A DNA stretch of 60,000 nt from Symsagittifera roscoffensis (taxonomy: Eukaryota; Xenacoelomorpha; Acoela; Convolutidae), in the NCBI RefSeq assembly GCF_963678635.1, contig NC_087071.1, positions 12,601,088 through 12,661,087 of the forward strand, given 5' to 3'. The notes under the pieces are model-generated. The model did no database searches. It worked only from the letters and a program-made list of their open reading frames with translations, and was not told the origin of the DNA. Shown piece by piece: positions 29,697 through 42,329 of this stretch. A program made the translations under genes and the position numbers. How positions within the stretch are numbered: position 1 is the first letter of the stretch; every line of letters starts with the position of its first letter.

Positions 29697-31602
29697 TCAA
29701 TAGACAAAGCGCAGTTGCTCGAAAGGTGCAATGTCTCTCCTGGCTTTTAGGATGACTACTCTTTCACCTATGCTGGAAAATACAACTTCTACCATCTTCA
29801 TATTGGCCTCAATTTTCTTCTGAATGGCGTAGTTTGCTAAAGGACCCAAGCAAACGTTCCATTTGTGTAACGGGCATTTCTCAGTTGAAGCGTCGATCAA
29901 TCGCCTAGGAGGATGCGCAATTTGCAACTCCTTAGAACTCCTGGTTGGAGACAGTACTGGCCGGCATTGATGTTAGTGACTACTTTGCCGTGGTAATCCA
30001 CCAACACGTCATCTTTCTTGAACGATTGCAAAGCAATCAAAGATGGTAAAAATAACTGATTAAAAAAAGGAAAACTGATTCAAAAATTACTGATTCAAAA
30101 ATGAAATTTTATTAGTAAGATATATTTATCGAGTTATTAAAATTATAAAGTACCTCTTCCAAAGACGGGAATTATCACATCACATATGCCGACCCAGCTC
30201 TGGGTCAATGCACGACTCTGCAACTCTTCCTGAGTCTCATATGGAAAACTCTCAATGTCGTTGGCGGTATGTTTCAGGCTTGTGGTTTTCTCAAGCGACT
30301 GAAACTTTCTCTTTGATCCAATATTGACCAGCTTCACCACATGGTCAGCCACCTTCTTCAGTTCATGGGTTGTCCACTTCTTCTTTGAGTAAGTTTGTAA
30401 CTTTACTTGACAACTCATGAGAAGTCGTCATCTGCTGAACAAAGATCTGTACGCGCTGCACCTGGCGAACGTAACGTTGAGAATCTCCTCGGGATCGCAC
30501 TGCCAAAAGAACCTCTTCGTAGGTGTATCCGTCCCATTTCTGGTGAACTTCTGAAGTTTGCCTCTTCAGCTTTTCCATCTCGAACGTAGGGCTGGTAGAC
30601 AAACGCATAAGCTTCGCAACCTTACGTGCGAGACAGCGCTTCGGTTATTCCAGATTTATGATGCTAATCTATAAAAACGAAATTATTACACGTGATTCCA
30701 CGTCGGTTTCAATTTTGATTAAAAAATCCCTTTGGAAGACATTGAAATTTTATATCGATTGATCTACCTGGCGTTTGAACTGATCAAATAGTGGAGCAAC
30801 CCGGAACACCGCGTTCCCAAATGAATTGACGAATAACAGTTGAGTAATCACTATTTGTTTTTGTGTCCCGAAAAGCCCGCTAAACAACATAGCTCATATT
30901 GCTCCTCCTTAAATGGGCTCTGACCTCTTTATAGTACAATTGTATACCCTGTACTAGCCAGACTGGAACACTATGGGAGACGCGAGATGTTGACACTATA
31001 AAATTGAGTCACCAAATCGAGTCATCAGTGGTTTTTTTTAATCAAATCAGTGTTTTAGAATTAAAAAGATACTTACAGGCGGCTGTTTCTATGCTCAGCT
31101 CCACGATATCGTTTTCATTTTTTTCCTTTATGTTGACAATCGCCTGGACAATAGCATGTACCGTGGTGTCGATGATCATTTTCTTGAGCATCCCTGTGCA
31201 CGTGAACAGAAACGTGACAATGGCCCTAAACAAGGTCAATTGTTCTTTGTGGGTCAAGGTTCCGTTTCTTTTATCGGCGCAGTGAGAATTCGGATACGGT
31301 GATACCGACTTGTAGGAGTCCAGGTAGGCTGGATATGGCTGATACTGCTGAGGCTGGCACTGATGTACCATCGAGGGGCCTGAATAGACATGTCGCAGTG
31401 GGGTATGTGGTTGCCCATAAGTAGGCGGAATTGGCGAGACAAAGGCTCGCAAAGGGGTTACCGGTGTCGGAGGAGCAAATGATGTCGTCTCTGGTGCTGC
31501 TAGTGGCGACGGAGGCACAGGGATGTTAGAAGGCACTGCAAATGGTGATGGAGAACTGGAAGGCACTGAACATGAGTTTTCGGCGTTGGAAAATTTCTTC
31601 AA
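29697..31602 (-). pseudogene. SET-domain (SETD8/KMT5A-like) gene, decayed, multi-exon
   Basis: Exon-like pieces on the minus strand: a proline-rich N-terminus (31602-31077, donor GTAAGT); an 81-nt intron to an acceptor at 30996 that keeps the frame open; a third region, 30650-30152, rich in charged residues; and a last exon from an AATCAG acceptor at 30056 to 29697. The last exon begins ALQSFKKDDVLVDYHGKVV, the SET N-terminal strand motif. After a frameshift near 29930 it continues RLIDASTEKC, LGPLANYA and VVILKARRDIAPFEQLRFVY, matching the SET motifs (C/I)IDA, (N)H and RDI..GEEL.(F/Y)DY. The conserved NHS is NYA and GEEL is FEQL. At least two in-frame stops (near 30880 and 30790) and a frameshift are seen. 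SET proteins methylate lysines; this copy is very likely dead, or the model needs correction. Confidence 0.6.
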
Positions 31603-32025
31603 ATCCGTAAGTTTTTACTAGATTGGGATGAAAAATGAGAGATGCAACTAATATTGAGCACAAGATGAGGATGAATTGACTCGAATTTAGCAGCAAAGTT
31701 CCCATCGCTTATCAGCACCAATTCAATCGAAACACCAGGATATCTAGATAAGAGTCGACCAAGGAATAGCTTCGAAATTTTCCACTTTTTTTAGCACACC
31801 AACGAGATGACAGTAGCATCTATGCAATAATTACGGCCTAAAGATAAGACGACTAAATGACAATGAACTGATAAGTGGAACTAGACAGTGCAGTTCTTAT
31901 CAGTAAAGCCGTCATTATCAGGGAAAATTGTCATTAGTCAATTCTTGAACCAAGGCTCATTTCATTTCAATCATTCAATCGCTCCTCAGTTCAGCCATAT
32001 ATTAGAGTCTTTCATCCATGTCATC

Positions 32026-33690
32026 ATGCTAAGTAGAACTTATCGGGTAAAGGAAAAAGTACAAGTCCTCGATGCCGTCACTTCCATCTGGGAAAATGCT
32101 GTAATTTTATCATTAATCAGCGATTGGTGCGTAAAGATTAAATGGTCTGATTGGCCGGGAAGTGACATCTTTAGTGTCCCGGAAGACAGAAAATAAAACG
32201 CAACAGCATGGAATATAAAAAAAATTCTACGAACACAATGATACTTGTGTCATAAGCAGAAAGCGCAACTCGAGAAAAAATAAAATATCGTTCAACCTCA
32301 GACGGCTGCACAGGGACTCGATGCTCTTTTGGAACATGCTGGGAGTGTAAAAAAAATATTGTCATCATCAACGACCCTTTCTTGTCCCAGTGCACAGTTC
32401 GCTTGGTCGACAAAACTCAGGATACTGCGGGGAATGGACCATCAAGCAGTGGCAATTTACACGTTAGGTACTCCGATTTGAGAAACGAGTCACAAAACGA
32501 GTCAAGGAAACGAAACACCGGAGAATCACTGCCAGACGACTTCAAAAAATTCATGATTACGGATGCTGAGAAATCTAGACCCGAACAAAAACTCTCAGAG
32601 CCCAAGGCCGAAAAAAAACAAGGAGGAAAAACCGCAGGAAGATATTTTGAGTCGCCTTGATTATTTTGAGTTGCCAGAAAGTGGCATTCCCTTGAAGTTT
32701 GCGCCATGCATCAACGGTGTATTACAGGTAAAATTATCTAGTAACTAATCAAATGTGAAACTAATCTACTAATTAATCACTGTATCCTTATATTCTGTAT
32801 GATCATCGATTTCATCTGATATCCTAAAAATTGCATTTCCGGATGCAACTGACTCTTATTTTTATCGGTATTGAATTAACCGTACTCTATTTTTATACCG
32901 TATTCTATTTTGTAATTATAGCTAGGTAATTTTACCGTACTCTATTTATACACCGTATTCTATTTTATGATTTTAGCTAGGATCGACTATCTTGCGCGCC
33001 GGAGAAAATTTTCGTGTTGATTATTTGAAATTCGATTATTCGAAGAAACGAGCATTTGCTGGAATGAGTTCCATTGAAAATGCGGATGTGACCCTGAAAA
33101 CGCCTTCTGTATTGGCGGAGCTTGCTGAAGAAGATTTTTTGGTATTTGGCTGTTTATTTCAATTTCGTTGTTTTTCCAAAAACAAATGTGGTTAGTTCTT
33201 TTATTCTCTTGTGCTTCGTTTTAGAACGCTTTTAGCTGCAATCTCAGTGATATTATTCACCCAATTGGCCAAATTTTTGCGACATTTTAGGCAATAAAAA
33301 GATGCGTTGGCTTGATGGAGAAAAAAAACAGAGCAAACTTTCATATTGGTTCCAGCTACACCAACAACCAGAAAAGCCATTGGTTTATCATCCACACAGT
33401 GTGCTGCTAAGTTTTTGGGCAGTATAACCTCAGGACTTTTTGGATGCCATCAATCTTGGGATTCTGTGCTGGGGGGAAAATGGGATTTGTTGCCAGCAAG
33501 AAACGAACGTGATCTAGACACTCTGATCAAATCTCTCAAGTTCAACGAACACAGAGAATTCCTCATGAGCACAATCCGATGCCATATAAATTCATGCCGT
33601 GGTAGATATGCCGTCGAGGATAACTACCGAAAATTAACTAGACATTATACTGCCGAGTCCGTCCAGGAATTTTTTTATGACTTGGAATGA
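32026..33690 (+). pseudogene. Spliced gene with frame breaks at A8 runs; Tudor/chromo-like N-terminus, possible BEN-like C-terminus
   Basis: From ATG 32026 a 56-codon segment (KVQVLDAVTSIWENAVILSL ... VKIKWSDWPG) looks like a small beta-barrel chromatin reader. After a break, a frame open from 32258 carries a Cys-rich block (CTGTRCSFGTCWECKK) and runs to 32660. At the A8 run 32611-32618 the sensible reading moves to the frame ending GVLQ at 32727. A clean intron (GTAAAA 32728 to TTTTAG 32976) is followed by exon 32977-33141 in phase 0, a second intron (33142-33290) and a last exon to 33690. The last exon reads correctly only if one base is gained or lost at the A8 run near 33321. Its end (AKFLGSITSGLFGCHQSWDS...) vaguely resembles a BEN domain. 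It lies divergently, 424 bp from the SET pseudogene. It could be a real gene with homopolymer sequence errors. Confidence 0.45.
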
Positions 33691-34160
33691 ACAACTTGAA
33701 CTGTTTATACTGTTTGTTGTCTTTACTGTTTTCTTACGACTGTTTGTTGTTATTTGATCTCTTTAAATTAACCGTAAATTGCCGTATTCGTTTTACTATA
33801 TGCAGTATGTGTTATGGTCTGAATAATTTTTCGGCCCGTCAAAGTTGCTCATAAAGATTAAACTATATATTTGGCGTAATTTGCTTATAGAAAGTAAATT
33901 ATCTATTAAGAAAAACTAATTTGAGTAAATCCGTGTTAGATAAACAAGGTTAACAAAACTTGAACAACTACAGCTAAAATAAGTGGTTAATTGTAAAAAC
34001 AAAAACATGTTCCCGAAAAATTTGCCTATCAAACTATATTTGAAAACACTTTAATTATTGAAAACACCTTAACTATATTTGAAAACACCTGATTAAATTA
34101 AATGCGAGTTTACTTCATAAGTTTGTTTAATTTGTTCCTTTTGCAGGTATTGAGATTGAT
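33691..34160. other. AT-rich spacer
   Basis: No gene recognised. A short imperfect repeat (TATATTTGAAAACACCTTAA) occurs twice near 34030-34090. Confidence 0.4.
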
Positions 34161-34162
34161 GG

Positions 34163-34270
34163 CAGGAATTGGGATCGAAGTTGGGTAACAGGAATCGGGA
34201 TCGAAGTTTGGTTACAGGAGTCGGGATCGAATCTTGGTTACAGGAATTGGTAACGAAGTTGTTGAGATCG
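34163..34270. repeat. 26-bp minisatellite, about four copies
   Basis: CAGGAAT(T/C)GGGATCGAAG units start at 34163, 34189, 34215 and 34241, an exact 26-bp period with point changes. Open frames across it are by-products of the repeat. Confidence 0.8.
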
Positions 34271-34399
34271 AAGTTGAGATCGAATTGAGACTGGTAGACG
34301 TCGTCATGTTTTGTTGGTGAACCGTTGTTGGTGAACACCTGTAGTAAATAAAAGATATAAATTAAAACGTTACCACATATAAACATATATGTAAATGGA

Positions 34400-34745
34400 A
34401 TTCGCAAACAAAATGCGGATTCCACTTCGAATTGGCGGATTCCAATTACAATTTTCGGATTCCACTTACAATTTGAGTATTCCACTTACAGTTGCGAATT
34501 CCGCAACAGCTGAGTTTGACGATACAAATGTTTTATCATTTGCTTGTGGATTCCACAAACTGTTCTGGATTCCACAAATACTGTTGCGGATTCCGCAAAT
34601 TCGTATATTTTTGGAGCGATTTTGAGCGGTACAATGATTTAGGTATTTGTTTGTGGAATCCAAAACAGCATAGAAAATCAAAGAAAAGTGCTGAGAATGC
34701 ACAGAGAATGCAGAGAATGCAGAGAATGCACAGTTTGGCCTCGTA
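34400..34745 (+). repeat. Dispersed repeat with palindromic GCGGATTCCGC words (copy A)
   Basis: Contains at least eight words of the form G(C/T)GGATTCC(G/A)C, many followed by AAA. The segment 34576-34668 (GCGGATTCCGCAAAT... GATTTTGAGCGGTACAATG ... TTTGTGGAATCCAAAACAG) recurs in inverted orientation at about 42398-42482. An AGAATGCAG microsatellite (34693-34732) and the word CAGTTTGGCCTCGTAATG follow at its right end. Confidence 0.7.
34693..34732. repeat. (AGAATGCAG)n microsatellite
   Basis: About four 9-bp units with small variation. Confidence 0.8.
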
Positions 34746-35120
34746 ATGTCGCTAAAGTTTGGACGTGCCAGACATTTGCGCGAAGTTCTAGACAGAAGTC
34801 TTGGATCTCTACCCGGATGGACGTGATCAACTTCCAGTCAGCTGACTCAGCTGGCAATTTTTCAAACTGACCTATTCCTTTGTAAGAGACGGTCCTCGCG
34901 TAATGACTGACTCTTGTCGTTTTAGGTGTGCTAATAGCCATATATATATACTGTGCTATTTCACCTTCTGCAATATTCAGTTCCTGTTATTTTTTGTTTG
35001 AAAGTTCAGTGTCATTCGTAGTTAAAACTGATATACAGAGATTTTAAGTGTTCAAGGGAAACAATAGGTAATTTGTAGCAGCTATTTCCCGCTTAAAAGA
35101 AGCTATTTCCCGGCGAAACA
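34746..35120. other. Spacer between repeats
   Basis: No gene supported. A CAGCTGACTCAGCTGG near-palindrome (34841-34856) is followed by CAATTTTT and resembles CCAGCTGACTTAGCTGGCAA inside the solo LTR near 45918. Confidence 0.4.
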
Positions 35121-35124
35121 TTCG

Positions 35125-35990
35125 AGCAATGTTGAAACACAGTGCAAGCACGGTCGAACATACCTCAAGTGTGGTCGAAACATACCTCGAGCACGATCGA
35201 ATCATACTTCAAGCACGGTCGATCATACTTCGAGCACGTGCAAAGCATGTTTCAAGCACGATAAAAAATTACCTCGCTCACGGCCGAAACAGAACTCGAG
35301 CACTGTTGAAAAACAGTTCAAGCACGGTCAAAACATACCTCAAGTGCGGTCGAAACATACCTCGAGCACGGTCAAAACATACCTCGACCGCTGTTGAAAC
35401 ACAGTTCAAGAACCTTTGAAACATACCTCGAGCACAGTCGAAACATATTTCAAGCACGGCCGAAACATATCTCGACCGCGGGCTAAGCATGTTTCAAGCA
35501 CGGTCGAAACATACCTCGACCACGGTTGAAACAAAACTCAAGCAATTTTGAAATATAGTTCAAGCACGGTCGAAACATACCTCAAGTGAGGTCGAAACAT
35601 ACCTCAAGCGATGTCGAATCATACTTCAAGCTTGATCAACCATATCTCGAGCACGTGCAAATCATGTTTCAAGCACGATCAAAACATACCTCGAGCACGG
35701 TTGAAACAAGGCTCGAGCATGGTCAAAATATGCTTCAAGCACGGTCGAAACATACCTCGAGAACGGTTGCAACACAGTTCAAGCACGATCGAAAAGTACT
35801 TCAAGTGCGGTCGAACTATACCTCAAGCGCGGTGGAAACATACCTCGAGCACGGGTGATGCATATTTCAAGCACGGTTGAAACATAAATTGAGCACGGTT
35901 GAAACAATCCTCGGGTACGGTCGAATTATACATCGAGCACCGTCGAATCATACCTCGAGCGTGGTTGAAACATACCCCGATAAAGATTGA
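35125..35990. repeat. 22-bp minisatellite, about 39 copies
   Basis: The unit is close to GAAACATACCTCGAGCACGGTC, repeated head to tail. The centre alternates between CTCAAGC and CTCGAGC, and the spacing is mostly 22 bp. Because 22 is not a multiple of 3, three units give 22 codons and several frames stay open; the short peptides read through it are artefacts. There are no unique spacers, so it is not a CRISPR array. Confidence 0.9.
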
Positions 35991-37130
35991 AACTTGAAGT
36001 CAGCAGATTGATTTTGTTGATTTTGAAATTGTGAGAAAAAAAATCAAATGATCCAATTGTGAGAAAAATTAAACCAAAATTATGAAAAAAAAAGAAAACC
36101 ACATTGAATTTGGTCGAGAAAGTCCAATCCTAACAAACTTTGGTTAAAAGTCCAAGCACGACCATTTTCCCAGTGTTCCGATCTTGGAAAGTCTTCCCTT
36201 TTGCCAGGATCAAGATATATCTTGCCAAGACCATGTTTGATTTTGCTAAAATATCATGCAAGGTCATGCAAGCTGTCCACGATCCATGGAATATCTCGGC
36301 AAGATAGCTATATTACTTGGGAGCCTTAATAATATGGTCTTGGCACTAATTTCCAAAATCTTGGGAAATTTCGCGTAAAAACAAAGCTGCAAGAAACATG
36401 ACAATTTCTTGCTAACCTGATTGTTCCTACAAATGCAGAGCAGAGTCTCACAAGCAGAATCGGTAGTCAGGAAGAAGATTGTTGAGCTTCTTTTTTTGTC
36501 TGCTTAACACACTGTGCTCAAATGCTTGAACATAGAAGTCTGGTTGCTTGCTAATCTTACTGTGTAGCACACATGCTGCACGGTGGTTTCCGTTCGTAGT
36601 AATGTATCTTGTAAGAAATGGAGTTTTAAGCGAGATTGATACAATCTGACCAACCAGTTGATTTTAGATTTTATAGATTTCTTCATTCAAACCAGATTCA
36701 AAAAATGTCAAAACAAAACTCAAAAAAAAAGAAAACGGAAAATTTGCTGATTTTTGAAACTTTTTTCAAACACATGTAGATGTACCAACGCAAACTAAAC
36801 TGAACTTCCGTCAGTTTTTAAAAATCATGGATGTCTTGACTCATGGTGTCATTTACATCTAGACGAGATGTTGAATTACAATTTAGATAAATAATTTTTG
36901 GCGAGCATACACTTTTCGCTGATAACTTTAGTAAATAACGAGGTTTTCTAACCAATATCTTGGCCAGATAGACTTGCTGCATGTATAGTTAACAATTATC
37001 CAAGATCAAAACACTGGAACGTTTGAGATAATCAAAAACCACGCGCATTGGTTTTTGAAATAAAACTAATTGTGATAATTTTTGATTGTTTGTAGATCTT
37101 ATTCTAAGAATTTAGTCGATTGATATTGTA
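35991..37130. other. AT-rich noncoding DNA
   Basis: Nothing gene-like on either strand. A loose group of TCTTGCCAAGA/TTCCCAAGAT words occurs at 36130-36370 without a clear period. Confidence 0.4.
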
Positions 37131-37169
37131 GATAGATAGAAATAGAAATAGATAGAAATAGATAGAAAA
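37131..37169. repeat. (GATAGAAATA)n microsatellite
   Basis: GATAGATAGAAATAGAAATAG-type simple repeat of about 39 bp. Confidence 0.85.
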
Positions 37170-37870
37170 ACTAATCGAGGCAAATTCAAAGTCAAGAATC
37201 TTGAAAATGACTACGAAATTGCTCAAAACTCTCAAAACCTGCCAAAATTTGGTCCAGAAGTCAAAACACAGAAAATTTGAACGATACGGACGGAACACAT
37301 ATCGAAACACGGCGCAATTGACGAAGACGGGCATTTTAAAAATCAAGAATTTTGAAGAGTTTCGAACCAAATAAATTTTGGTCAAAAAGTTTAAACACGG
37401 GGAATTTGACCACGACAGGCGAAACAAATATCGCAATACGGGGAATTTGACCGAGAGAACTAAGTCACCACATCGGAATTTTAAATTTTGACCGAGACGG
37501 AAAAAACAGAAATCAAATTACATAGAATTGATTTGAAAGAGACTGGCAAAACATAGATCGAAACACGGGGAATTTGAGCGACACGAGGAAGTCTGACCGA
37601 AAGATACACAAATGATATATTTGAACGAAACAGATATGCCTTGAGTCGAGCTCTTTCGAGCATTTTTTTTTGCGGTCGAGACGGTCGAAACTTATTTTGC
37701 TTTGATTTAGGACTTTGGAGCACTTTTTTGATCGAATACGGTCTAATTCCATCTTTCTCGGTCGGGCACTGGTCGAGCCAACTTTTTGGTCGAGCAGGGT
37801 CAAAAAATACCACAAATTACTCAAAATTGTCGAAAAGTACCAATTTTAATTGAGACGGTGAGAACATACC
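37170..37870. repeat. Degenerate long-period repeat
   Basis: The words AAACACGGGGAATTTGA and (A/G)ACCGAGACGG recur (37256, 37305, 37394, 37438, 37488, 37560) with diverged spacers of about 45-90 bp. Probably an old, decayed minisatellite; no coding signal. Confidence 0.5.
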
Positions 37871-39079
37871 TAATTGAGGTTGTGAAAGGTCGAAACTAGA
37901 AGTGAGCACCTTCACCCAGGCTTTTATTTTTAGTTCGCTTCGTGCAAATTTAGCAGCAATTTCAGAATATATCACATGAGTAATGCATAATTTTTGCAAA
38001 ACGATCTTAAGGTTAGACATCCACATTTTCTAAACCTTCAATTCAAATTTCAAAACGATCACACACTAGATCACGTTGGGTGGTGCAAAAGGTGTTTGTC
38101 AAGGGGGTAGGGGTTGGTTACTTAGGGGGAGCACACAACGGGGATAGAGATAGAAGTACGTACATGCAATTAACCGTTCCAAAAAAGATGTTTTTTACAA
38201 GAAAAAAGCTTAAAAAAATACTATTTTTGAGCAATTTTTGAAAAATTTTGAAGTAAGAAAAACTATTCTGTTTTTTAGGCGTGAGCTCCCTCTGAAAATT
38301 ATTAGAACCAACTTACATTTCTTTATATAAACGTTTTCACCTCCAGTTCTCAAACCCCTCGCCTATTTCTAAAGAAATTAAAAAATGAAATAAAAAGAAA
38401 GATTGAACAACAAACAAAGTAACAAAAACTTAACTTACACCAAAAAAAATGAAACTGAGTAGCAGGAAAATATCTTTAGCTTTGCGTGCTTTGAATTTTG
38501 CTTGCTGGCCCTCATCTCGAAAAAACCAAAAAAAAAATCGATTCTATTGGAACTGCATTGTCTCTATCTATAAAATATACAATATAGCCGGTTACAAGCA
38601 TAGCCGGTTACAGTGCAAGTAGCACAGAATGTTCCGACCAGTCGTAAAAAATTACTTTAAAAAATTTTTTTTCAAAATGGTTCATTTTTCTTGCGTGGTG
38701 TAGTGAAGAAATCTGAGTGAAGAAGAAGAGCTTATGCATTTTTGTCAGCCATTGTAAAATATGCATATTGGAAAAAAAAATTTGAAGACAAATAACAAGA
38801 AAAACAAAAAAGACCACAAAACAAGTTCATTCGAATAAAATTAGTTTTTCAAGATTTAAATAAAGCATAAATAAGCTAATGTAAGCCTCATTCGCTCGAA
38901 ATCAGACGAAAAATGAAAAATTTTAAACCGTTTTTTTCGACACTAGGAAAAAGGTTTTTTGAAACTTTAAATATTGTTCGAATCACGCTCTAATATGTTT
39001 TATTATTCAACTCAGTCCGATGATTATTCAACCCAGTTCATTGCTCTCTCTCTCTCTCCACTCATGAAAAGCCTCACGT
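37871..39079. other. AT-rich noncoding DNA with a CT microsatellite
   Basis: No gene supported. It contains a G-rich stretch (38096-38150) and a (CT)n run at 39044-39058. Confidence 0.4.
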
Positions 39080-39740
39080 AAGACGAGGAACGAGGTTGTA
39101 AATCTTGTCAGTTTCAGTGTAGTTTTCTCAAAAAAGTCTGTTGTTTACAGTGATTTCTGATGCTATCGTCCAGAGTCAGCTGGCTAAAGTCGCCGTGATG
39201 ATCACGCTGGCGGAACTGAATGGTTAAAATAGGTCAAATATTTTAGTTTGCTTCTTAAAATGTTGCGTATTTTGTGGCTTCACCTTTCTGTTTTTGCAGC
39301 GATCAGCACAACTGGTGCTACGAATAGATCAAAATTGCTAAGATTAAATAAACTTTACATTTTGTTTTTTTTTCTGAAACAAATTTCTTGATCTTCTCTC
39401 ACCTCCAACTGAATTTGCTAAAAGCGAGGAGTTTTTTCTCCTGTATATGAATTAGCATGAATTGTAGTTCATGGTGTATAAACTAACACAATGAAAAATC
39501 TTGCTTTGTTTTTGAGAAAAAACAACCTTATATCATTACCCTGCAACCGTTTGATGATAGCGTGCCTTTATTCCAGCCATGCAGTTAGTTGTGCGGTGGA
39601 TGTTGTCGATATATGTTTAGTTAATCGGATCTCTTAAATTGCTCACACCTTTACCGACTTCGATTTAACGAGGACCCAATCCGTCTTCCTTCAGTCTTTT
39701 CAAAAAAATCAGGGATTCCAGTAAGAACTGTTGAGATTTT
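39080..39740 (+). repeat. Dispersed repeat, copy 1
   Basis: Collinear with 43465-44270 through a series of shared words: CAGTGATTTCTGATG, GCTGGCGGA.CTGAAT, AATAGGTCA, TTTGCTTCTTAAA, GATCAGC, GCCATGCAG.TA and CAATCCGTC. Identity is moderate. A short stretch (39140-39240) reads openly in both copies, so the family may once have coded for something. No protein recognised. Confidence 0.55.
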
Positions 39741-42329
39741 TGTTATTTGCAATCTTTTGTTTTTGACTGTGATTGATTGAACTTTTTTTACTTTTTCCCA
39801 AATTTCTGAAGTTTTTGATTCCTAGGATGAAGCTAAAAACTCCAAAAATTACCTTGATTTCAGTAAAACACGTTTTTCAAGGTTTAAATCAAGCACAAAT
39901 AAACTAATGTAACCCTGCTCACTCGCTCAAAATGATACGAAGAATCAAAAATTTCAGACCGGTTTTTCTCGACTCGTTTTTCTCAGACCGGTTTTTCTCG
40001 AATTTTTTTCCAAGTTTTTTTAATGTCGTTCGAAACACGACTGATAGGCCTTTTATATGAAATATCATTCACCTCAATTTGATAGTTGTTTGTGATTTTG
40101 CGTGGAAAACAAACAAAAAAATTAAAAACCTAATACACACCCGAATACAAAGTTTTTCCCAATTTTCAATGGTCGGAACAACAATAGTAGCTTAAGTTTA
40201 TTTTGCGATGGAAAATATTGTTTTAATAAATTATAGGAGTTTATTGTTCCGACTTTAGGTACGAAGGTAACGGGATATTTGTGCTCGGGGTGGGTTTTTT
40301 TTTCTGCAGACAAATTTCGACTTTTTAACTAGCCATTTTTGACGAAATTTATTTATATCATTCAAAAAATATTGTTGCCCTGAGCTCAAATTTGAAAATA
40401 TATTTCACCTATGATCATTTTTCGTAAAGTTATGGGGGTTTAAAGATTGCCATTTTGGCCAATTTGGGACAATTAACGCGCGATATATTTCACGCTATTA
40501 ACGCGTAAGCGGAGAGTTAATCCGTCTCAGAAATCGTTCCAAATTGGTTGAAAGAAGCTTATTTGCCATAATTGATTTGTTACAAGGAGCGAAATCTATC
40601 TTTTTCTATTTTATATGGCGTGTGGGGGGATGATTTTCATTAAAAATTTCAAGTTTTAGAAAAAAATTATTTTTATTTTAATACATTTTATTTTAATGTT
40701 ATTACTGCTCCATAATACCTTAAAAGGCAATCGGAACATTCAGGGCTTCGCCTTGATACGAGCAGTCTTGTTCAATTCCAAACCGATTTTACTTAATTAA
40801 GTTTCACTTGTGGAAATGATTATTGTAATGAACTATTAAACATAGAACTCCAATGCGGGATGATACATATGAGTCAGAGGCAACATTTTGCTGCAAAAAT
40901 TATCGTAAATAGCATTTATGCTCTAATTCACAAATAGTTATCGTATTCCACTCACTTGAAAACTAATTGATTTTTATCGCCTATGATCTCGGTACTGGCT
41001 ATCTTGGGGACACATATGTGTTTTAATAGTGGTAGAATTTGCCGCTGAATGGTTCGAACTTAGCTAGATAGACACAGTCGTTTTTCGGCTAGGTAAATTA
41101 TTTCTGAATGATTTGGAAGCCGCATAGAGCTAATGAAGATATCGCTTCCGCCGTATTTTCAACAGACTAAATTGTCAATCATAATCAAATAAATTTATCT
41201 TCTAACTTATTTTTCCCAATCAACAAACAAATGAAGTTCCCTGGCTCTATCAAACTATTATGAAACTACTTGAAAAGTTTAAGGAGCACTTTGATACATC
41301 CATGCCTCGTTGCATGTTTGAGATATACCTCTATAAATGGTCATAGAATCCAATCATTAAACGCTGTTCCAGGAGCTTCCGTTCAATGATCGGAGGAGGA
41401 ATATTGAACCATTTGCCATGATTTATCTCAGTTTTGCAACGAAACAATTCGTGAAAAACTGATTATAATTGAAATGTTTGGAGCTGATACACTTCTCTTT
41501 GATATCAATTCCCAGAGGTGATAATTTTTTAACCAAAAGGTGGTCTCACTTAAGCAGATTTAGCGATATATCATCGTCCAAATTCTTGAATTTTTTTGTC
41601 AGATTTCTTGTTCTGATTTTCGATTAGTCTCTTCTTTTTTAATAGTATAATTTTGAGAAAACAGCATAGTTGTTGTAGATGTTGAAACGCTTTGCCAATT
41701 TTCTTTTTAAATATTTTTCCGTAGCTCTCTGTCAATTGTCCGCATTGGCAAAACTAAGATTGCAATCGATTATTGCCAGTAAAACCTCAGTTAAGCACTG
41801 TGTTATTTTTTATGCAGTAAATAATGGAATGGAGACTTATTTTAATCAATTCAATTGTCACCGAAATCCAATTTTAGATGCTTTTTTTGATACAGATTGC
41901 ATACAGATTTTTTTAAGATATTAGATAAACATTTTATGCAAACTACATACACTTATCTTGTGAAAATTTAAAATTTCAAATTTTTTTTGGCATATTTTTG
42001 CCAGCAAAGTTTCACTTATATTGATAATGTTCATGATTCTATTGAACAATTTGAAGCACAAAACTTCATGATTCTCTATAATTTTTTTGTGTACAAAATT
42101 TATTGACATTGATGATTATCATGGTTCTATTGCTTTTTTAAAACAAGAGACTATTTTAAAACAATTTTGCATATTTTTGTGTATAACAAAATTAATTGTA
42201 TCGACAATTTCTACAATTTTTTTCACAATTCAATTGCATATTTTTGTGTACAAAACCCTGTTTTTTTTAAATGTTTTTCATAGTTTTCATTACGAGACTT
42301 AACTGTGCACTTTGTGAATTATAAGCTGA
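39741..42329. other. AT-rich noncoding DNA
   Basis: About 2.6 kb with no supported gene, RNA or repeat array on either strand. The few open frames are short and AT-driven. Confidence 0.4.

Noticed and set aside
34093-34485. 130-codon minus-strand open frame
   Set aside because: Its centre is the 26-bp minisatellite and the remainder is AT-rich sequence with no protein-like signature.
35129-35880. Several 60-100 codon open frames rich in THSS/RNIPRA-type repeats
   Set aside because: They are translations of a 22-bp minisatellite; its period rotates the frame and keeps several frames open by chance.
35125-35990. Possible CRISPR-like array
   Set aside because: Units are contiguous with no unique spacers, and the context is eukaryotic.
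39140-39390. Two-exon model around the TTTTTGCAG at 39300
   Set aside because: The segment belongs to a dispersed repeat, the donor is weak and the second copy does not preserve the arrangement.
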